Assembly: GCA_017529865.1 (NCBI GenBank)
Contig: JAFXNA010000011.1
Location: 53,820-117,819 of the forward strand
Reading direction: 5' to 3'
DNA: 64,000 bases
DNA from: Bacteroidaceae bacterium
Lineage (GTDB): Bacteria > Bacteroidota > Bacteroidia > Bacteroidales > Bacteroidaceae
Positions 61,466 to 64,000 of the stretch are shown here, piece after piece; position 1 is the first letter of the stretch; the number at the start of each line of letters is the position of its first letter. The notes beneath the pieces are model-generated. The model had not been told where the DNA came from, did not search any database, and saw only the letters and a list, made by a program, of their open reading frames with translations. The translations under genes were made by a program, and so were the position numbers.

Positions 61466-62803
61466 TCATACTGCTGTCAACAGAAACGCCATGTACATTG
61501 GCATTGTCAACAACTGATCCTTTCGTCCGATATTATAGTCGCCTAGTTTTATGGCACTCGTAACATGGTATTTCTCCGGATGATTCATCACGGTACGCAT
61601 AGACTTGGCATTGCCTGTGGTAGCCTTACATTCCACAGGAGTGCATAGGCCTTTATAGCGTATGAGGAAATCAAGTTCCACACCGCCATCTTTATGAAAG
61701 TAATACAGCTTGCGTCCCATCTTACCAAAGATGTCTGCTACAAGATTCTCTTTGATGGCACCATGATAACTAAGCAGGTCACCTTGCAATATGCTCGACT
61801 GAGTGCCATCTTCCAACATTGAAACGAGCAAGCCGATGTCTGTCATATATACCTTGAACTCCCTCTTGATTTTATGCCCGTCAAGCGGCAGTTCCGTAAT
61901 CTCCGTATTATAGCATCTGCGAATGATGCCGGCATCCTCTATCCACTGCAGGCTTCCTGCATAATCGCGCCCACGGCCACCCGGACGAACTACGTTGTAA
62001 CTGAACTTCTTATACTCGCGAGCCAGTTGGGCGGGTACAGACTCGAAACATTCCCTGATGCGCGACTTGTCGGCAGCAGAAACATACTTCACCATGTCCG
62101 ACTTATACTCATCCACGATACGCCTCTGCACAGCAAGTACTTTGCCTATCTGCTTCGTTTCCATGAAGGTGGTCACCACCTCAGGCATACCTCCCACCAC
62201 GATATACTGATGCAGCAGTTCGCGGAAACGATCGTGCAACGCCTCTTCAACAGGTGTTTCGCTATTTAGGCATTTCTTCAAGTAATCGAAGTGCATCGCC
62301 TTAATGCCATTGGCCCACAGCCATTCCTCAAAATCCATCGGATACATATCCACAATATCCTCGAAACCAACTGGTATAGAGGCTTCTTCCTCTTCTTTCT
62401 TTTCTTCAGGATTTTTATAACCATTCACGCCCAGCAAAGAGCCAGTACACATCACTTCATAGCGACCGTCCTGATGGAAATATTTCAGCGAACCTCTTGC
62501 CTTCGGACAATCCTGAATCTCGTCAAAGATAAAACAGGTCTTGCCTGGCTCAATCTCCGCATTGGGCATAGCCGCTGTAATGCGCATGATGATGGAGTCC
62601 ACTTCCAGATTCGGGGTGAAGAATTTCTTGTAGTCCGGATGCTCACGGAAATCCAAGTATACCACATGCTTGAAATGCTTTTGGGCAAAGTCCATCACAC
62701 TGCTGGTCTTGCCGCACTGGCGGACTCCTTTCACAACCAATGGCTTGTGTGAGGCATCATCCAACCACGATTGGAGTACATTTTCTATCTTTCGCTTGTA
62801 CAT
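61466..62803 (-). CDS. AAA ATPase with DUF4143 domain
   Basis: 445 residues, cytosolic. AAA_14-type ATPase about 15-190: Walker A region VVKGVRQCGKTSSVMD, Walker B CFIFDEIQDCP, sensor-like MCTGSLLGV. The C-terminal DUF4143 about 215-390 (ending in the nuclease-like VELDFLIRYKGLCTPVECKA, a PD-(D/E)xK-looking D...E-x-K pattern). Such proteins are very common, often duplicated in Bacteroidota, and of uncertain role. It has its own full promoter at 62867-62898. Confidence 0.9.
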   Translation of the reverse strand: MYKRKIENVLQSWLDDASHKPLVVKGVRQCGKTSSVMDFAQKHFKHVVYLDFREHPDYKKFFTPNLEVDSIIMRITAAMPNAEIEPGKTCFIFDEIQDCPKARGSLKYFHQDGRYEVMCTGSLLGVNGYKNPEEKKEEEEASIPVGFEDIVDMYPMDFEEWLWANGIKAMHFDYLKKCLNSETPVEEALHDRFRELLHQYIVVGGMPEVVTTFMETKQIGKVLAVQRRIVDEYKSDMVKYVSAADKSRIRECFESVPAQLAREYKKFSYNVVRPGGRGRDYAGSLQWIEDAGIIRRCYNTEITELPLDGHKIKREFKVYMTDIGLLVSMLEDGTQSSILQGDLLSYHGAIKENLVADIFGKMGRKLYYFHKDGGVELDFLIRYKGLCTPVECKATTGNAKSMRTVMNHPEKYHVTSAIKLGDYNIGRKDQLLTMPMYMAFLLTAV

Positions 62804-62866
62804 ATTTACACATTTTCATGCCGACTTTCAAATGCTTCACACACATTTTCCACCCGACTTTTGGTG

Positions 62867-62898
62867 CAAAGGTACACAAAATTCTCAAATCTACCAAA
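62867..62898 (-). promoter_or_regulatory. Consensus promoter of the AAA/DUF4143 gene
   Basis: On the minus strand TTTG (62898-62895), 20 bp, TACCTTTG (62874-62867). Confidence 0.7.
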
Positions 62899-62954
62899 CA
62901 AAATTCTCAAAAGTTACGATTTTTGACAAAAAACTCACATTTCCCAATCTTTTT

Positions 62955-63135
62955 CCTTTTGTTAACCTTTACAACTAAGCTATTAACCTACTAAGCTACT
63001 AAGCTATTAATCTATTAAGCGATTAACCTAATTTTCATTTTTACATTTTATAATTTTTACATTGTTCTAGGCCTATAACCAATAACCATTACAATTATGC
63101 TATTAAACTATTAAGCCATTAAGCTATTAACAGCT
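62955..63135. repeat. Word-repeat island between ATPase and restriction genes
   Basis: AAGCTATTAACCTACTAAGC, AGCGATTAACC, TTTTTACATTTTATAATTTTTACATTG and CCAATAACCATT units over 180 bp. It contains at least seven AAGC[CT]ATTAA-like words. No gene is visible. Confidence 0.65.
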
Positions 63136-63183
63136 GAGTACGGAAGTGGTGTTTGGGTGCTTTCAGCACAGCTCTTGCAGACT

Positions 63184-64000
63184 TTATAGTTCCAAGAATA
63201 CGGGAGCGCCTTTCACATGATTTGGATTGTACAGAACGACTCTTCCAATCAGGTTATAATTGTTCAACAGGGTTGTATTTAGCGATGATTCCTTGATTTT
63301 AAAGGTCATGTACTTCTTTCCTGGATGTGGTTTTGGATAATTCATTTCTTTGAGTTGTTCACCTGTCATCTCACAGCACGATACAATCTCATACAACCTC
63401 ACATCGTTGGGGTGAGAAATATCATACAACACAAGGTGTGAAGTCTCTTTAAACAATGCGGATTCTTCCTCCATCGAACCTTTCCTTCTTCCCAATCTGA
63501 TGCTATAGGTTCCATTTTCCTGAATCCATTCCAAGTAATTCTTATTCTTATAACAACCTACTAGAATGATTCTGTTATCCCCAAAGAAGTTTACAATGGT
63601 GTCGTCTTCCCCTTCCCATGGATAACACTCATAGTCTTCTGCTGCCATCATCAGATCTTCTTCATCATCATCATGCAGATAAGAAACGGACTTTTTATGC
63701 AGAGGCACAACTTTTGCTTCTGGTTCTGAAACAGAATAATTACTCTCATCATCAGCCCATCTGTTACATTGAGCCATTACCGTTTGAAGAGCCTGTTCCT
63801 GACCCTCTGGTGGATAGAGATATTTTTTCAGCAGACGTTTTACCATTACACGCATCTTGGCACGTGCAGAATCCTTGTGATTCCAGTCTATGGTTCTATT
63901 CTTGCGAAGCTGCTCTGTCAGTTCTTTTGTGAGTTTTACGAATTCCTCATTTGAATATGCATCCTTTACTCCCTGAGGTGACGACAAAGCATCATAGAAA
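63184..64000 (-). CDS. hsdR: Type I restriction enzyme R subunit, C-terminal part (partial)
   Basis: The frame is open to the right edge and reads FYDALSSPQGVKDAYSNEEF on entry, so the N-terminal ATPase/nuclease part lies outside. The first ~75 visible residues (LTEQLRKNRTIDWNHKDSAR, then KMRVMVKRLLKKYLYPP) match the helical C-terminal domain that ends HsdR proteins. About 200 residues then follow that are unusual: an acidic stretch, and a beta-rich domain (IILVGCYKNKNYLEWIQENG, YDISHPNDVRLYEIVSCCEM, YMTFKIKES). A TTG at 63987 is not the true start. The R subunit translocates and cuts unmodified DNA with HsdM and HsdS. Confidence 0.82.
   Translation of the reverse strand, partial: FYDALSSPQGVKDAYSNEEFVKLTKELTEQLRKNRTIDWNHKDSARAKMRVMVKRLLKKYLYPPEGQEQALQTVMAQCNRWADDESNYSVSEPEAKVVPLHKKSVSYLHDDDEEDLMMAAEDYECYPWEGEDDTIVNFFGDNRIILVGCYKNKNYLEWIQENGTYSIRLGRRKGSMEEESALFKETSHLVLYDISHPNDVRLYEIVSCCEMTGEQLKEMNYPKPHPGKKYMTFKIKESSLNTTLLNNYNLIGRVVLYNPNHVKGAPVFLEL

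Noticed and set aside
63184..63987. Complete 267-residue protein starting at a TTG
   Set aside because: The frame continues to the right edge with residues typical of HsdR, so it is a partial gene.

Overview
The window looks like a chromosome segment of a Prevotella/Segatella-type member of the Bacteroidota. This rests on the Bacteroidota promoter form (TTTG, 19-20 bp, TAnnTTTG) in front of several genes, weak or absent Shine-Dalgarno sites, lineage-restricted families (PorT-like barrel, DUF3256, DUF1573, DUF4143 ATPase, Wzi, T9SS-like C-terminal tails) and a heavy load of secreted hemicellulases. No identity was confirmed by a search.

Layout. 1-3488 is the end of an integrated element: a partial unknown gene, a small basic ribbon-helix-helix-like protein, a stand-alone NUMOD3 protein, an approximately 600-nt non-coding unit with its own consensus promoter, many hairpins and an intrinsic terminator, and a tyrosine recombinase that abuts the 3' end of guaA (the probable attachment site). 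3489-16801 holds guaA, two CBM48-CE1 esterases, a DUF1573 protein, a GH3 enzyme, then a C10 protease with a C-terminal dockerin-like motif next to a cohesin-like protein. 16802-17954 is a long non-coding stretch with several repeat systems, including blocks repeated at exactly 22 bp. 17955-23583 is a four-gene operon: NMT1/THI5-like binding protein, Cache-HAMP-SpoIIE-HATPase sensor phosphatase/kinase, SLC13-type carrier with RCK_C domains, STAS antagonist. 23897-37199 has a LysM protein, a PorT-like barrel, a double GH43, a HAD phosphatase, two secreted proteins of uncertain function (an alpha/alpha-toroid-like protein and an HExxH protein), GH97 and GH95. 37278-49000 is mostly housekeeping and envelope genes (OmpA, glycerate kinase, DUF3298 lipoprotein, pnp, a thioredoxin-fold lipoprotein without CxxC, an EamA carrier, and a MATE-PAP2 fusion). 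49000-56145 has a flippase and a GH43-GH43-GH31 run. 56263-61262 has a ZapB-like/ZapA/RNase Y group followed by Wzi and a lipoprotein. The right end has an AAA/DUF4143 ATPase and the C-terminal part of a type I restriction R subunit running off the edge.

Functionally the carbohydrate genes suit stepwise debranching and hydrolysis of arabinoxylan and xyloglucan-like polymers (ester removal by CE1, arabinose/xylose by GH43 and GH3, alpha-xylose by GH31, fucose/galactose by GH95/GH97). No SusC/SusD pair or hybrid two-component regulator lies in the window.

The less expected signals are: the element-borne structured RNA unit; short degenerate word repeats that fill most intergenic gaps and run into coding sequence (signal peptides and a ~14-residue insert in GuaA); a two-copy palindromic REP-like element; the 22-bp-periodic blocks; the cohesin/dockerin neighbours; the partner-switch operon with a ligand-binding protein; and the MATE-PAP2-barrel fusion.
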